DNA of 64,000 nucleotides, from assembly GCF_025567385.1 (NCBI RefSeq), contig NZ_JAOQJU010000002.1, positions 310,001 to 374,000 of the forward strand, read 5' to 3'. The DNA comes from Claveliimonas acetigenes (GTDB lineage Bacteria > Bacillota > Clostridia > Lachnospirales > Lachnospiraceae). The translations under genes were made by a program, and so were the position numbers. The notes below the pieces were generated by a model, which saw nothing but the letters and a program-made list of their open reading frames with translations, had not been told where the DNA came from and did no database searches. Below are positions 9,292 through 17,254 of the stretch, piece after piece (position 1 is the stretch's first letter; the number at the start of each line of letters is the position of its first letter).

Positions 9292-9315
9292 AATTGAGAA
9301 ATATGCAATTTTTAA

Positions 9316-9355
9316 CACCGGGAATTGTTGACTGTATAAGCCACAATTCCCGGTG
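9316..9355 (-). terminator. Terminator of the SLH protein gene
   Basis: A perfect 13-bp stem CACCGGGAATTGT/ACAATTCCCGGTG with a 14-nt loop. On the minus strand it is followed by TTAAAAATT, so it can end transcription of the surface-protein gene, and it may also block read-through from the ABC operon. Confidence 0.7.
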
Positions 9356-9387
9356 AAATTCTAATCTTCAAACTCTGCCTATCAAAA

Positions 9388-12300
9388 TTACTTTTCAAAT
9401 TTCTCAGTAAACCGCATAATTATTGTTGCACATTCTGCTCTCGTCGCATTTCCTTGTGGGTCGAGAAGTGTTCCATTATTTTTACCGCTAATAATTTTAT
9501 TTCCTACCGCCCACCGCATTGCTTCTTCTGCATACGCACTCACTCTGTCTGCATCTGAGAAATTATTAAAATCCGCCTTGTTTCCTGTATCATAACCCTT
9601 GTAATTGGCATATCGGTACATCATAACTGCCATTTGTTCACGATTAATATTATCTGCCGGACCAAAACATCCCGTATTGCTATACCCAGTTACCACTCCG
9701 ATATTATTTGCCCAAAGGATAGCATTGGTATACCATACATCATCAGAGACATCTGGAAACACTTCTGTATATGTCACAGCGGGTTCATCATTCATCCGAT
9801 GTAGAATCACGGCGAATTGTGCTCTGGCTAGATTTTCATCAGGTGCAAAATGTGCATCGTCTTTACCCGTCATTATCCCAGCCATATAATTATAACGCAC
9901 ATACTCGTAATACCAGGCGCCTTCTTGAACATCGACAAAAGAACGCTCTTCTGGCGGATTAACCGGCTCATTTTCTTTAACCGTAATAGAAACATGCTTT
10001 ACCGCCTCCTGATAATTGTTGTTTCCAGCAGATTTCACCGCAATTTGTACAACACCCTTTGCTTTCGCAGTAATTACACCCTGATTATCAACATTTGCAA
10101 TCCTCACGTCTGCGGACTCATAAGTAATCAACCCTGTCGATGATTCTGCTTTAATAGAGAGCGTCTGTCCCACAGAAAGAATATCCGTATTATATGTAAT
10201 ATTAAACTTTTGCTCTGCTTTATTCACTGTAACAGCAATTACTTTCTCTGTTTTTACATACTCATCAGTCCCTGCGGCAGTCACTGTAATGCTGGCAGTT
10301 CCTGCTCCAATGACAGAAGCCGTCCCTTTAGCGTCTACTGATACCACCTTCTCATTATCCGATGTATATGACAGAACACCATTTCCTTTTGTAAGAATAC
10401 AATCTAAGTTAAAATTGCTATCTCCGTATGTTTTTATATAATGATCCGTCCCTTCGATAACCTGTGCCTGCTTTCCTAATATCGGAATCACTTCTTCCTC
10501 AATTTCTCCACACGTCTGACAGATATGCTCTTTTTGGCCTTCTTCTGTATTTGTAGCTTCCTTAGTAACTATCCATTCGCCCCATTTGTGTTCACAAATA
10601 ATAGTAAATTCCTTTTCTGTTACTCCTTCATAGCAATTAATTCCTTCAATTTTAATCTTTGCTGTGCCGGGCTTATCGTTTCCCTCATAAGAAACTACAA
10701 AATCAATATCCTCCTTAAGCTGTTCACCACCTAAGGTAACTATTACTTTTGGACAAACCTCTTTCCCTTCGTACAAACAAGACTCTTCTTCCAGTTCTAC
10801 TTTTGCATCCACAATAGATTTACCGGAAATTTCATTCAATTCATCCCAACATACTTCCGGATGAAATTCATAGCAGTCTTTCGGCTTACTCAACTGTAAA
10901 ATATGAAATTTACAATTGGAATGATTAAATGTAATTTTTTGCTTGTTTTCCGGTGTAGCATCACCAGTCAAAACCGTTTTGTGATACTGTGATGCTCTAA
11001 AACTATATGAATCACCATATTGCGTAAAGTTACCTTTTAAGTACAAGGTTCCTCCAACCAAGGAATCAGAACCATTAGAAGAATATACAATCATATCGCC
11101 TGTAACATTCACAATTTCTTTTACATTCTGCATTAACAGAGAGCCGCCCCGCACAATCTCTGTCTCATCTGTAACTGAATTTATCTTCCTCCCACATAGA
11201 TTATAATTTCCATTGACCTTTAAAGTTCCTTTATTTAACTTCATTGTTCCAGATGGCTGATTCAAATCCCCATTAATATTCAGCGTATGTCCATCCAAAT
11301 CAAACGTACCTGCGAACGCTGGCATCTCTCCTTCTACCGTAAGGTTATCCGTCAGTTTCCAGCCGGTTATCTTCCCTGACAGCTCTACCTTTTTGCTGGA
11401 AAAATGTGTATTGTTATTCAGATAACTCTTTGTGCTTACAAAACTAACTTTAGTAGTTCCTTCTTTCAGGAAATTAATACAAAGTTCTTCTCCCGGTTCA
11501 AAACTTCCACTACTTGAAAAATACCCATAATCCCCTATCTGCTCAAAATTTCCATATAGATTTAATGTACCTGCCGTTAATGGTGAAGATCCATTATATC
11601 CATACGTCACAAAATCCCCTTTTACATTTACCACATCTGTAGTATTGTTCATCTGCAATGTCCCGCCACCGATTTTCTTGGGCTGGCCGGTTGCACTGTC
11701 CACCGTTTCCTCGTATAGGTTATAGGCACCATCTATATTCAGCGTTCCTCCATTTACATTGACATATCCATCTGGCTGATTTAAATCCCCATTAATATTC
11801 ATTGTATGTCCATCCAAATCAAACGTACCTGCGAACGCTGGCATCTCTCCTTCTACCGTAAGGTTATCCGTCAGTTTCCAGCCGGTTATCTTCCCTGACA
11901 GCTCTACCTTTTTGCTGGCAAAATATGTATTGTTATTCAGATGGCTCTTTGTGCTTACAAAACTAATTTTAGGAGTTCCTTCTTTCAGGAAATTAATACA
12001 AAGTTCTTCTCCCGGTTCAAAACTTCCACTACTTGAAAAATACCCATAATCCCCTATCTGCTCAAAATTTCCATATAGATTTAATGTACCTGCCGTTAAT
12101 GGTGAAGATCCATTATATCCATACGTCACAAAATCCCCTTTTACATTTACCACATCTGTAGTATTGTTCATCTGCAATGTCCCGCCACCGATTTTCTTGG
12201 ACTGGCCGGTTGCACTGTCCACTATTTCCTCATATAGGTTATAGGCGCCGTCTATGTTCAGCGTCCCTCCATTTACATTGACATATCCACCTGGCTGATT

Positions 12301-13755
12301 TGCATTTCCTCCTACATTCAACGTAAATCCATTTAAATCTAATGTTCCATCATGAACTTCCAAATCACCATAAGTTTCCCAATCGCCTGTTAATATAGTA
12401 TTTTTCGTAATGACAAGATTAGATGTCTTAATCATATCCCCACTCAATTGCTGGACAATCGTCTCCCGCTCTTCTTGTGTTATTTCCTGCTTTTCTTGTG
12501 AAACATCTGTATTTGCCGATACTGAAGAGCCATATTCATCCAAATACAAATTCATCATATAATTGCTAACGAAAAGCATTTCTGAATTCATATTCTCTTG
12601 AATATTTCCCAGTGTTTTCTCTAATTCATCATACTTTGTCTGATTAAAAAAACTGTATAACCAGTTGACTACGCCGCCGCTGCGTACTGCTTTCACAAAA
12701 TCTTTCGCATAATCCATTCCCATATCCATTGTTTTATATAACATACGAACAGACTCATTAAAAAGCACAGCATTCTCATCAGTACTGTTAGATTTGTATC
12801 TGGATTGGTATCCTTTCACCGTTTTTTTCAGTGCATCTTCAAAATCACAAATCATTTTCATTGAATACCATTCTTCCGCAATCTTATCTGTGCCAACTAA
12901 AATATTACTGCCCAGTTTTCCTACAGATTGTCCGACTTTAATAGATAATCCTGCCGCACCACAACTAGCCAGCAATCCGTCCCATATCCCTTTAAAGCAT
13001 TCTTCTGCGGCAATACTTATCACTGTATCAGCTGTAAACCATGCGGCAATCTGTTCTTCCGTAAACATACCACCGCATGCTTCAATCATTTCATTTATTG
13101 CATAACCCAAAGCCAAATTATCGGTATTTCCCATAATAGATGTCAGCACTTCTCCACATTCATCTGGGAGATTCATAAGCGCTTCAATTTTACATATCCT
13201 ATTGATTAAATCACCAGCATCATTTACATATCCCAATCCTTTCGTAAAGGTGCTGACATACTTCATAGATTTTGTAAACACTTTTAAATTATTCAGTTTA
13301 TTGAGAAGTTCTTCATCCACTTTCGCACTTTTTGATATTGTAGAATCCAACTCTGCCAAGCTTTTCCAACAAGAAACATTCAAAGCTTTTATATTTTTTT
13401 CATAATCCTTTAAAAATGTTGAATTAGACACATCCTGATATAAAATATCAAACAATATCAACTTATAAAATTCAACTTGTTTTGTTGTGTATGTAGTTGC
13501 TGCACCTGCCCCCAGCGTTCCCACTTCCCACGCTGCAAGAGTTGATTCAAAATTAGTTCCACCTGTTTCTACATAAGTGCGGTATGGAGTATTACACTCT
13601 TCTAAATAAAAATTTAAAGTAGAATCTTCGGAATAATAATTTGAAAGATATTGATTATAAGTCAAACCTGACGCATGGGAAATATTATAAATTCCTGCCA
13701 CACCTATGATAACAACCACCATGCAAATTAATAACGCTAATGCCTTTTTCTTCAT
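9388..13755 (-). CDS. S-layer homology domain surface protein with internal repeats
   Basis: A 1455-residue exported protein. Signal peptide: MKKK then a hydrophobic run (LALLICMVVVIIGVAGI), with likely cleavage after HASG. Residues about 30-400 form a helical region of unknown fold. About 450-970 hold three copies of a 173-residue beta-strand repeat, two of them nearly identical. Then come a YEG/GTAKIKIEG beta module (about 990-1060), a CEHKWGEW...CQTCGE cysteine module, two Ig-like Big_2 segments (about 1120-1280), and three SLH domains at the C-terminus (from SFVDVQEGAWYYEY onward) that should anchor it to cell-wall polymer. An ATG 6 nt upstream lies almost on the AAGGAG; the one used here has 7-nt spacing. 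A role in adhesion or as a stalk is inference. Confidence 0.88.
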   Translation of the reverse strand: MKKKALALLICMVVVIIGVAGIYNISHASGLTYNQYLSNYYSEDSTLNFYLEECNTPYRTYVETGGTNFESTLAAWEVGTLGAGAATTYTTKQVEFYKLILFDILYQDVSNSTFLKDYEKNIKALNVSCWKSLAELDSTISKSAKVDEELLNKLNNLKVFTKSMKYVSTFTKGLGYVNDAGDLINRICKIEALMNLPDECGEVLTSIMGNTDNLALGYAINEMIEACGGMFTEEQIAAWFTADTVISIAAEECFKGIWDGLLASCGAAGLSIKVGQSVGKLGSNILVGTDKIAEEWYSMKMICDFEDALKKTVKGYQSRYKSNSTDENAVLFNESVRMLYKTMDMGMDYAKDFVKAVRSGGVVNWLYSFFNQTKYDELEKTLGNIQENMNSEMLFVSNYMMNLYLDEYGSSVSANTDVSQEKQEITQEERETIVQQLSGDMIKTSNLVITKNTILTGDWETYGDLEVHDGTLDLNGFTLNVGGNANQPGGYVNVNGGTLNIDGAYNLYEEIVDSATGQSKKIGGGTLQMNNTTDVVNVKGDFVTYGYNGSSPLTAGTLNLYGNFEQIGDYGYFSSSGSFEPGEELCINFLKEGTPKISFVSTKSHLNNNTYFASKKVELSGKITGWKLTDNLTVEGEMPAFAGTFDLDGHTMNINGDLNQPDGYVNVNGGTLNIDGAYNLYEETVDSATGQPKKIGGGTLQMNNTTDVVNVKGDFVTYGYNGSSPLTAGTLNLYGNFEQIGDYGYFSSSGSFEPGEELCINFLKEGTTKVSFVSTKSYLNNNTHFSSKKVELSGKITGWKLTDNLTVEGEMPAFAGTFDLDGHTLNINGDLNQPSGTMKLNKGTLKVNGNYNLCGRKINSVTDETEIVRGGSLLMQNVKEIVNVTGDMIVYSSNGSDSLVGGTLYLKGNFTQYGDSYSFRASQYHKTVLTGDATPENKQKITFNHSNCKFHILQLSKPKDCYEFHPEVCWDELNEISGKSIVDAKVELEEESCLYEGKEVCPKVIVTLGGEQLKEDIDFVVSYEGNDKPGTAKIKIEGINCYEGVTEKEFTIICEHKWGEWIVTKEATNTEEGQKEHICQTCGEIEEEVIPILGKQAQVIEGTDHYIKTYGDSNFNLDCILTKGNGVLSYTSDNEKVVSVDAKGTASVIGAGTASITVTAAGTDEYVKTEKVIAVTVNKAEQKFNITYNTDILSVGQTLSIKAESSTGLITYESADVRIANVDNQGVITAKAKGVVQIAVKSAGNNNYQEAVKHVSITVKENEPVNPPEERSFVDVQEGAWYYEYVRYNYMAGIMTGKDDAHFAPDENLARAQFAVILHRMNDEPAVTYTEVFPDVSDDVWYTNAILWANNIGVVTGYSNTGCFGPADNINREQMAVMMYRYANYKGYDTGNKADFNNFSDADRVSAYAEEAMRWAVGNKIISGKNNGTLLDPQGNATRAECATIIMRFTEKFEK
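11251..12288 (-). repeat. Two 519-bp tandem repeats inside the SLH gene
   Basis: Two adjacent in-frame copies (period 519 bp, 173 codons) are nearly identical at the DNA level, differing at only scattered bases. A third copy, at about 10.73-11.25 kb, has diverged. The near identity points to recent duplication or gene conversion and predicts copy-number variation between strains. Confidence 0.8.
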
Positions 13756-13800
13756 TTTCATTCTCCTTCATTCCCTCCCATTTCCTAATACTTAACTTAT

Positions 13801-13834
13801 AATTCTATTAGAATTAGTTTAATTCTTTTTGAAC
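13801..13834 (-). promoter_or_regulatory. Candidate operator upstream of the SLH gene
   Basis: The perfect palindrome AATTCTATTAGAATT (13801-13815) is followed by a half-conserved copy AATTCTTTTTGAACT (13820-13834). The same 15-bp palindrome, AATTCT-N3-AGAATT, occurs twice upstream of the neighbouring Xre-type regulator gene (14229-14243 and 14293-14307). Confidence 0.6.
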
Positions 13835-13848
13835 TATATTTCAAGCAT

Positions 13849-13880
13849 AAAAAAACTCTTAGATTATCAATCTAAAAGTC
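13849..13880 (-). terminator. Terminator of the Xre regulator gene
   Basis: On the minus strand the hairpin ACTTTTAGATT-GAT-AATCTAAGAGT is followed by a run of seven T, right after the regulator's stop codon. It separates the regulator transcript from the SLH gene promoter. Confidence 0.7.
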
Positions 13881-13881
13881 T

Positions 13882-14208
13882 TTATTTATCTGCCATCTCA
13901 ATCAAAACTTTGACTACTTCCAATATTCTCCTTTTTTCTTTTTTAGATACTTCCGCCATCATATCATACAACTCATTTGATGTCAGCTGTTCTGAAACAT
14001 TTAATAAATCTGCTAACAAATAATCTGCATCAACATCCAATTCATTCGCAATATTCAGAAATGTCTCAAGCCTCGGTGCTTTTATTCCACGCTCTATTAC
14101 ACTAATATGCTGAACACTGAGATTAACTCTTTCTGCTAACTCTTCCTGTGTATATCCTTTTCTTTCTCTAGCTCTTTTAATTTTTTGTCCCATAGATTTG
14201 AAATTCAT
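13882..14208 (-). CDS. Xre family transcriptional regulator
   Basis: A 108-residue protein with an N-terminal lambda-repressor-like helix-turn-helix (KIKRARERKGYTQEELAERV, then LSVQHISVIERGIKAPRLET, about residues 6-62) and a C-terminal helical tail that could dimerise. The ATG at 14208 has GGAG 7 nt before it; the longer frame starting at 14220 begins on that ribosome-binding site. It lies immediately upstream of the SLH surface-protein gene in the same direction but with its own terminator. Palindromes shared by both upstream regions suggest it controls itself and the surface protein. Confidence 0.85.
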   Translation of the reverse strand: MNFKSMGQKIKRARERKGYTQEELAERVNLSVQHISVIERGIKAPRLETFLNIANELDVDADYLLADLLNVSEQLTSNELYDMMAEVSKKEKRRILEVVKVLIEMADK

Positions 14209-14228
14209 AGCTAACTCCATTTACAATT

Positions 14229-14307
14229 CATTCTTTAAGAATTAGTATAATTCCTTATCGTTTTTCAATACACAATCTATAAGACTCTTTGTAATTCTTT
14301 GAGAATT
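14229..14307 (-). promoter_or_regulatory. Two operator palindromes before the Xre gene
   Basis: CATTCTTTAAGAATT (14229-14243) and AATTCTTTGAGAATT (14293-14307) match the palindrome AATTCTATTAGAATT before the SLH gene. Their centres are 64 bp apart, which is about six helical turns. This fits autoregulation by the Xre protein; binding is inferred, not shown. Confidence 0.55.
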
Positions 14308-14310
14308 ATA

Positions 14311-14643
14311 TCAAAACACCGCCTGTATCAACACCATATACAGCACAGTACCCGTCCCGATACTAAGTAGATTATTCCGCTTCCACACGTGAAGTCCCGC
14401 CGTCACAGCCACGGCAATCAGCTCCGGTATCCCATGGGGAGCTTCCATAACAGGCGTCGCCTTCAGGCAGTACACCACCAGCATCCCAATAACAGCGGGC
14501 GTCAGCACCTTCCCCAGGTATTGAATGACCGGAGGAATCTCCTTTCCTTTCGGAAATAAAAGAAACGGAACCACGCGCGTCGCAAACGTAGTAATTGCCA
14601 CCAGTAAAATAATAAGAAGTGAAGTCCCGACTCCTACCGGCAT
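14311..14643 (-). CDS. azlD: AzlD family branched-chain amino acid export subunit
   Basis: A 110-residue membrane protein with four hydrophobic segments and the AzlD pattern TTFATRVVPFLLFPKGKEIPPVIQYLGKVL split over residues about 17-47. With AzlC it forms a branched-chain amino-acid (or azaleucine) exporter. The same frame stays open much further upstream, but AGGTGG 7-8 nt before the ATG at 14643 and the 10-bp overlap with azlC fix the start. No Lrp-type azlB regulator is adjacent. Confidence 0.88.
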   Translation of the reverse strand: MPVGVGTSLLIILLVAITTFATRVVPFLLFPKGKEIPPVIQYLGKVLTPAVIGMLVVYCLKATPVMEAPHGIPELIAVAVTAGLHVWKRNNLLSIGTGTVLYMVLIQAVF

Positions 14644-15341
14644 GATTCTTCCACCTGCCCTTCCAGCCTTGTCCTTCCCACAAACAGAACAAGGATAATT
14701 AAAATCATGGAAGGCAGCACGAAGCTGTCCTTTCCAAATATCTGAAGGCAGATAAATGCCGCCACAATGCCAATAATCTCTGGAATCCGGTTCTCTGCCT
14801 CCATCCACTGTTCTACAAATATCACCACAAACAAAGCGGTCATCGCAAAATCTATTCCTTCTGAATTGAAGGGAAGCAACGCTCCCGCCAGTCCCCCGAT
14901 TGCAGAGCCAATCACCCAATAGGATTGATTCATAAGTGAAATCGCAAATAAAAACTTATCTTCTTCCACGTCATCCGGGACTTTCGTTGTACAAAGAAGG
15001 GAATAGGTCTCATCGGTAAGCCCGAATATCATATACCATCTCTTCTTTCCCATTTTATTAAATTTCTCAAGTAGTGATATTCCATAAAAGACATGTCTGA
15101 TATTCACCATCAAGGTCATAAATACCACTTGAATAAAAGAAATACCCGGCACGAAAAAATTCACTGCCAAGTATTGTCCTGAGCCTGCATAAACCAGCAG
15201 GCTCATAAGTATTGCCCATAAAAAGGAATATCCTTTCTCTGCAAACATAACACCAAACGCAATCCCTATAAACAAATAACCAGTAAGAACCGGTATAGTA
15301 TAGGGAAATGCCCGGCGAAATGCCTTTTTGTATCCGGACAT
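14634..15341 (-). CDS. azlC: AzlC family branched-chain amino acid transporter
   Basis: A 235-residue protein with about seven membrane segments. It carries the family hallmarks TGYLFIGIAFGVMFAE near the N-terminus, VYAGSGQYLAVNFF (about residues 51-64) and FGLTDETYSLLCT (about 105-117). It is the large subunit of the AzlCD exporter and overlaps azlD by 10 bp. CodY, encoded at 31.6 kb, responds to branched-chain amino acids and is a plausible but untested regulator. Confidence 0.9.
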   Translation of the reverse strand: MSGYKKAFRRAFPYTIPVLTGYLFIGIAFGVMFAEKGYSFLWAILMSLLVYAGSGQYLAVNFFVPGISFIQVVFMTLMVNIRHVFYGISLLEKFNKMGKKRWYMIFGLTDETYSLLCTTKVPDDVEEDKFLFAISLMNQSYWVIGSAIGGLAGALLPFNSEGIDFAMTALFVVIFVEQWMEAENRIPEIIGIVAAFICLQIFGKDSFVLPSMILIILVLFVGRTRLEGQVEESCR

Positions 15342-15356
15342 GATTTCTTCCTTCCT

Positions 15357-15932
15357 TTATCTGTTCTCGTAAGCGTTCTTTAAATCCTGCAATGCTTCCG
15401 CAAGCAGCGCATCCGACGCAACTGCATTCTCATAATCTGTCTGTATCTGTGCCATCAAAGACTGTACATCTCCATGGGATGCCAGTGTATTCACCAGTTC
15501 CTGGATTCCCTCCTGTTCAGGAGCCGAATCTATCTGATATTCTCCACTGTCTGCATTTTTCTCCACATAGAGCGTCCCCAGTCCCGGTACTTCCGTATAA
15601 ATATCCTTGATCTTCATATCGTAGCGCACAAATACTACATAAGAATCTTTATACCTTCCCTTTTTCGTATAAATCTGTACATTATGATAGTCCTCTACAA
15701 ATCCTGTATCTTCCTTCCGTTCAGAATAGTACTTTCTCACAGCATCTTCCAGCTCCGGGTATGTATCAGATAAGAGTGGATTCGATTCCATATCCAGGTA
15801 TCCCTCGTTTTCCTCCAATACAACTACTTCACCGGACGCTGCCATCTGTGCGTTATCTTCGGTAAGAATGAATCCCACTGCTGCAGCTGCACAAAGCAAT
15901 ACCACACAGGTCATAATCCATCTTGCCTTCAT
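15357..15932 (-). CDS. Membrane-anchored hypothetical protein
   Basis: A 191-residue protein I do not recognise. It has a short positive N-terminus, one hydrophobic segment (about residues 5-22, WIMTCVVLLCAAAAVGFIL), a linker, then an extracellular alpha/beta domain with DAVRKYYSERKEDTGFVEDY and VVFVRYDMKIKDIYTEVPGL. This resembles small SnoaL/NTF2-like domains seen in anchored Lachnospiraceae proteins, but that match is weak. Cys14 lies inside the hydrophobic run, so a lipoprotein is unlikely. It has its own strong promoter and lies 15 bp upstream of azlC, so it may be co-transcribed with azlCD. Confidence 0.6.
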   Translation of the reverse strand: MKARWIMTCVVLLCAAAAVGFILTEDNAQMAASGEVVVLEENEGYLDMESNPLLSDTYPELEDAVRKYYSERKEDTGFVEDYHNVQIYTKKGRYKDSYVVFVRYDMKIKDIYTEVPGLGTLYVEKNADSGEYQIDSAPEQEGIQELVNTLASHGDVQSLMAQIQTDYENAVASDALLAEALQDLKNAYENR

Positions 15933-15974
15933 AGACTACCTCCACTATGCATTGATATACGGTTATGCATTAAA

Positions 15975-16003
15975 ATAATACTCGCTTCATTTTTAATTGT
16001 CAA
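15975..16003 (-). promoter_or_regulatory. Sigma-A promoter of the anchored protein/azlCD
   Basis: The -35 TTGACA (15998-16003) and -10 TATTAT (15975-15980) are 17 bp apart on the minus strand, about 40 bp before the coding start. Confidence 0.7.
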
Positions 16004-16051
16004 TCATTTTGGGTATTGTTTTTTAAGAACAAATATGTTAATATAATTATT

Positions 16052-16123
16052 GTCTCTATAGCTCAGTGGATAGAGCACTGCCCTCCGGAGGCAGGTGCGC
16101 CAGTTCGACTCTGGTTAGAGACG
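16052..16123 (+). tRNA. tRNA-Arg (anticodon CCG)
   Basis: The acceptor stem GTCTCTA/TAGAGAC, D arm GCTC/GAGC, anticodon stem CTGCC/GGCAG with loop CTCCGGA (anticodon CCG, reading CGG), and T arm GCCAG-TTCGACT-CTGGT all pair. The CCA end is not encoded. A TATAAT lies 5 bp upstream (16042-16047) without a good -35. A hairpin terminator follows directly. Confidence 0.95.
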
Positions 16124-16130
16124 CTTTAAA

Positions 16131-16162
16131 AAAAGATTGCGCTTATGCGCAATCTTTTTTTA
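16131..16162 (+). terminator. Bidirectional terminator after tRNA-Arg
   Basis: The stem AAAAGATTGCGC/GCGCAATCTTTT has a 4-nt loop and T runs on both strands. It serves the tRNA on the plus strand and the DUF5688 gene on the minus strand. Confidence 0.8.
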
Positions 16163-16196
16163 TAACATAGGAAAGTTCTCACTTTCCTATGTTATA
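16161..16196 (-). repeat. Perfect 16-bp inverted repeat at the DUF5688 gene end
   Basis: TATAACATAGGAAAGT and ACTTTCCTATGTTATA are separated by 4 nt. The repeat includes the last bases of the DUF5688 gene and directly abuts the tRNA terminator, so two strong hairpins lie side by side. Confidence 0.8.
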
Positions 16197-17076
16197 ATAA
16201 CAGCTCTTTTTTCTTTCGGTCATAATAATACACATGATCAGAAAGAACCTCTTCTTTCTGCACCTGTGTCTCATTCACTTCTTTTACAATGGCAGACAGA
16301 TCATTTTGCCTGGCAGCCTTACTTTCCGGAATCATAATTACCTCATGCACACTGCTGGGAAGCACAAAATAATTTTCTTTAAAATAATCTCCGATTCCTT
16401 CCAGGCGATGTTCATAAAGGATTGCCGTCGCTCCAAAATTACGGATAGAATTCGTCAGGACATAGAGTTCTTCCTCTATATTCTCAGGCATTTCCTCTCC
16501 CAGCATCTCCCCTACTGCTGCTGACATTGCCGAAAATTCATAAGGAAGCAGTTTTTCTGTATTTTCCTGAGCGATTTTGTACAATTCTTCCTCCTCAATT
16601 TCCCACCACGCAAGATGTTCTTTCCGAATCAGCATTGTTGCCAGCCGTTCTTCTCCCCTGTTCAATTCTACCAGCACATAAAAGATAATTGCCAGATCCA
16701 AATACGGAACATATGGCACATCCCGAAGCATCTGCATATTTTCATCCCGGTTCACCAGCTGATAGATAATTTTATCCTTCACACAGGTATATTTACGTAC
16801 GAAATCCCCCTCCCAGGAATGCTTGAATTTTACCTGTTGATACAATTCCATTACCGACTGTACAATCTGTTTTATATCTCCCGTCCTTTGAAATCGTTCA
16901 TAATATTCTTCCATATATATGGTCGGCGATATATTGATTCCTGCCTCCTGGAATGTAATCCCTTTTCGAATTCTCCCGTTATTTTTTAACGCAGACTGCA
17001 GAAAAACTCTACGGTTCTCTCCCGCACACTCACCGAGCTCCTGCTTCATCCGCTCAAGAAACTGTTCATATGACAT
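16192..17076 (-). CDS. DUF5688 family protein
   Basis: A 294-residue soluble protein that fits the DUF5688 family common in Lachnospiraceae, of unknown function. Recognisable stretches are NGRIRKGITFQEAGINISPT (residues about 35-54), PYVPYLDLAIIFYVLVE (about 122-138) and the C-terminal SSVHEVIMIPES (about 240-251). No signal peptide or catalytic motif is evident. The ATG at 17076 follows AAGGAGAATT; the longer frame to a TTG at 17094 would overlap that site. It is transcribed from a strong promoter with an operator-like palindrome at 17184-17225, and its end is fused to an inverted repeat. Confidence 0.72.
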   Translation of the reverse strand: MSYEQFLERMKQELGECAGENRRVFLQSALKNNGRIRKGITFQEAGINISPTIYMEEYYERFQRTGDIKQIVQSVMELYQQVKFKHSWEGDFVRKYTCVKDKIIYQLVNRDENMQMLRDVPYVPYLDLAIIFYVLVELNRGEERLATMLIRKEHLAWWEIEEEELYKIAQENTEKLLPYEFSAMSAAVGEMLGEEMPENIEEELYVLTNSIRNFGATAILYEHRLEGIGDYFKENYFVLPSSVHEVIMIPESKAARQNDLSAIVKEVNETQVQKEEVLSDHVYYYDRKKKELLL

Positions 17077-17183
17077 AATTCTCCTTCCTATCAAAATTGC
17101 AACATCTTACAAATGGATATGGCATGATAAAAATACCGTGACATCTTATGATGCAGACCGGCTAATGCCGGATAGATAAATAT

Positions 17184-17225
17184 TATGGTAACTTTTATTA
17201 TAATCATGGTTACCATAAAAAGCAA
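17184..17225 (-). promoter_or_regulatory. DUF5688 promoter with operator-like palindromes
   Basis: On the minus strand the -35 TTGCTT (17220-17225) and perfect -10 TATAAT (17197-17202) are 17 bp apart. The spacer contains the palindrome ATGGTAACCAT, and the 9-bp arms TATGGTAAC/GTTACCATA (17184-17192, 17209-17217) bracket the -10. A DNA-binding repressor is likely; its identity is unknown. A leader hairpin CCGGCTAATGCCGG follows at 17158-17171. Confidence 0.6.
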
Positions 17226-17254
17226 GTGTTTTTCATAAAAAGCTTTAAAATGTC

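Noticed and set aside
9105..9308. 67-codon reading frame on the minus strand in repeat copy 1
   Set aside because: It lies almost wholly within the 195-bp structured repeat, has no ribosome-binding site, and copy 2 does not keep an equivalent frame of the same length. The conserved structure explains the sequence better.
14311..14919. Longer version of AzlD (202 codons)
   Set aside because: The upstream part overlaps azlC in another frame; AGGTGG before the ATG at 14643 and the family's usual length fix the shorter protein.
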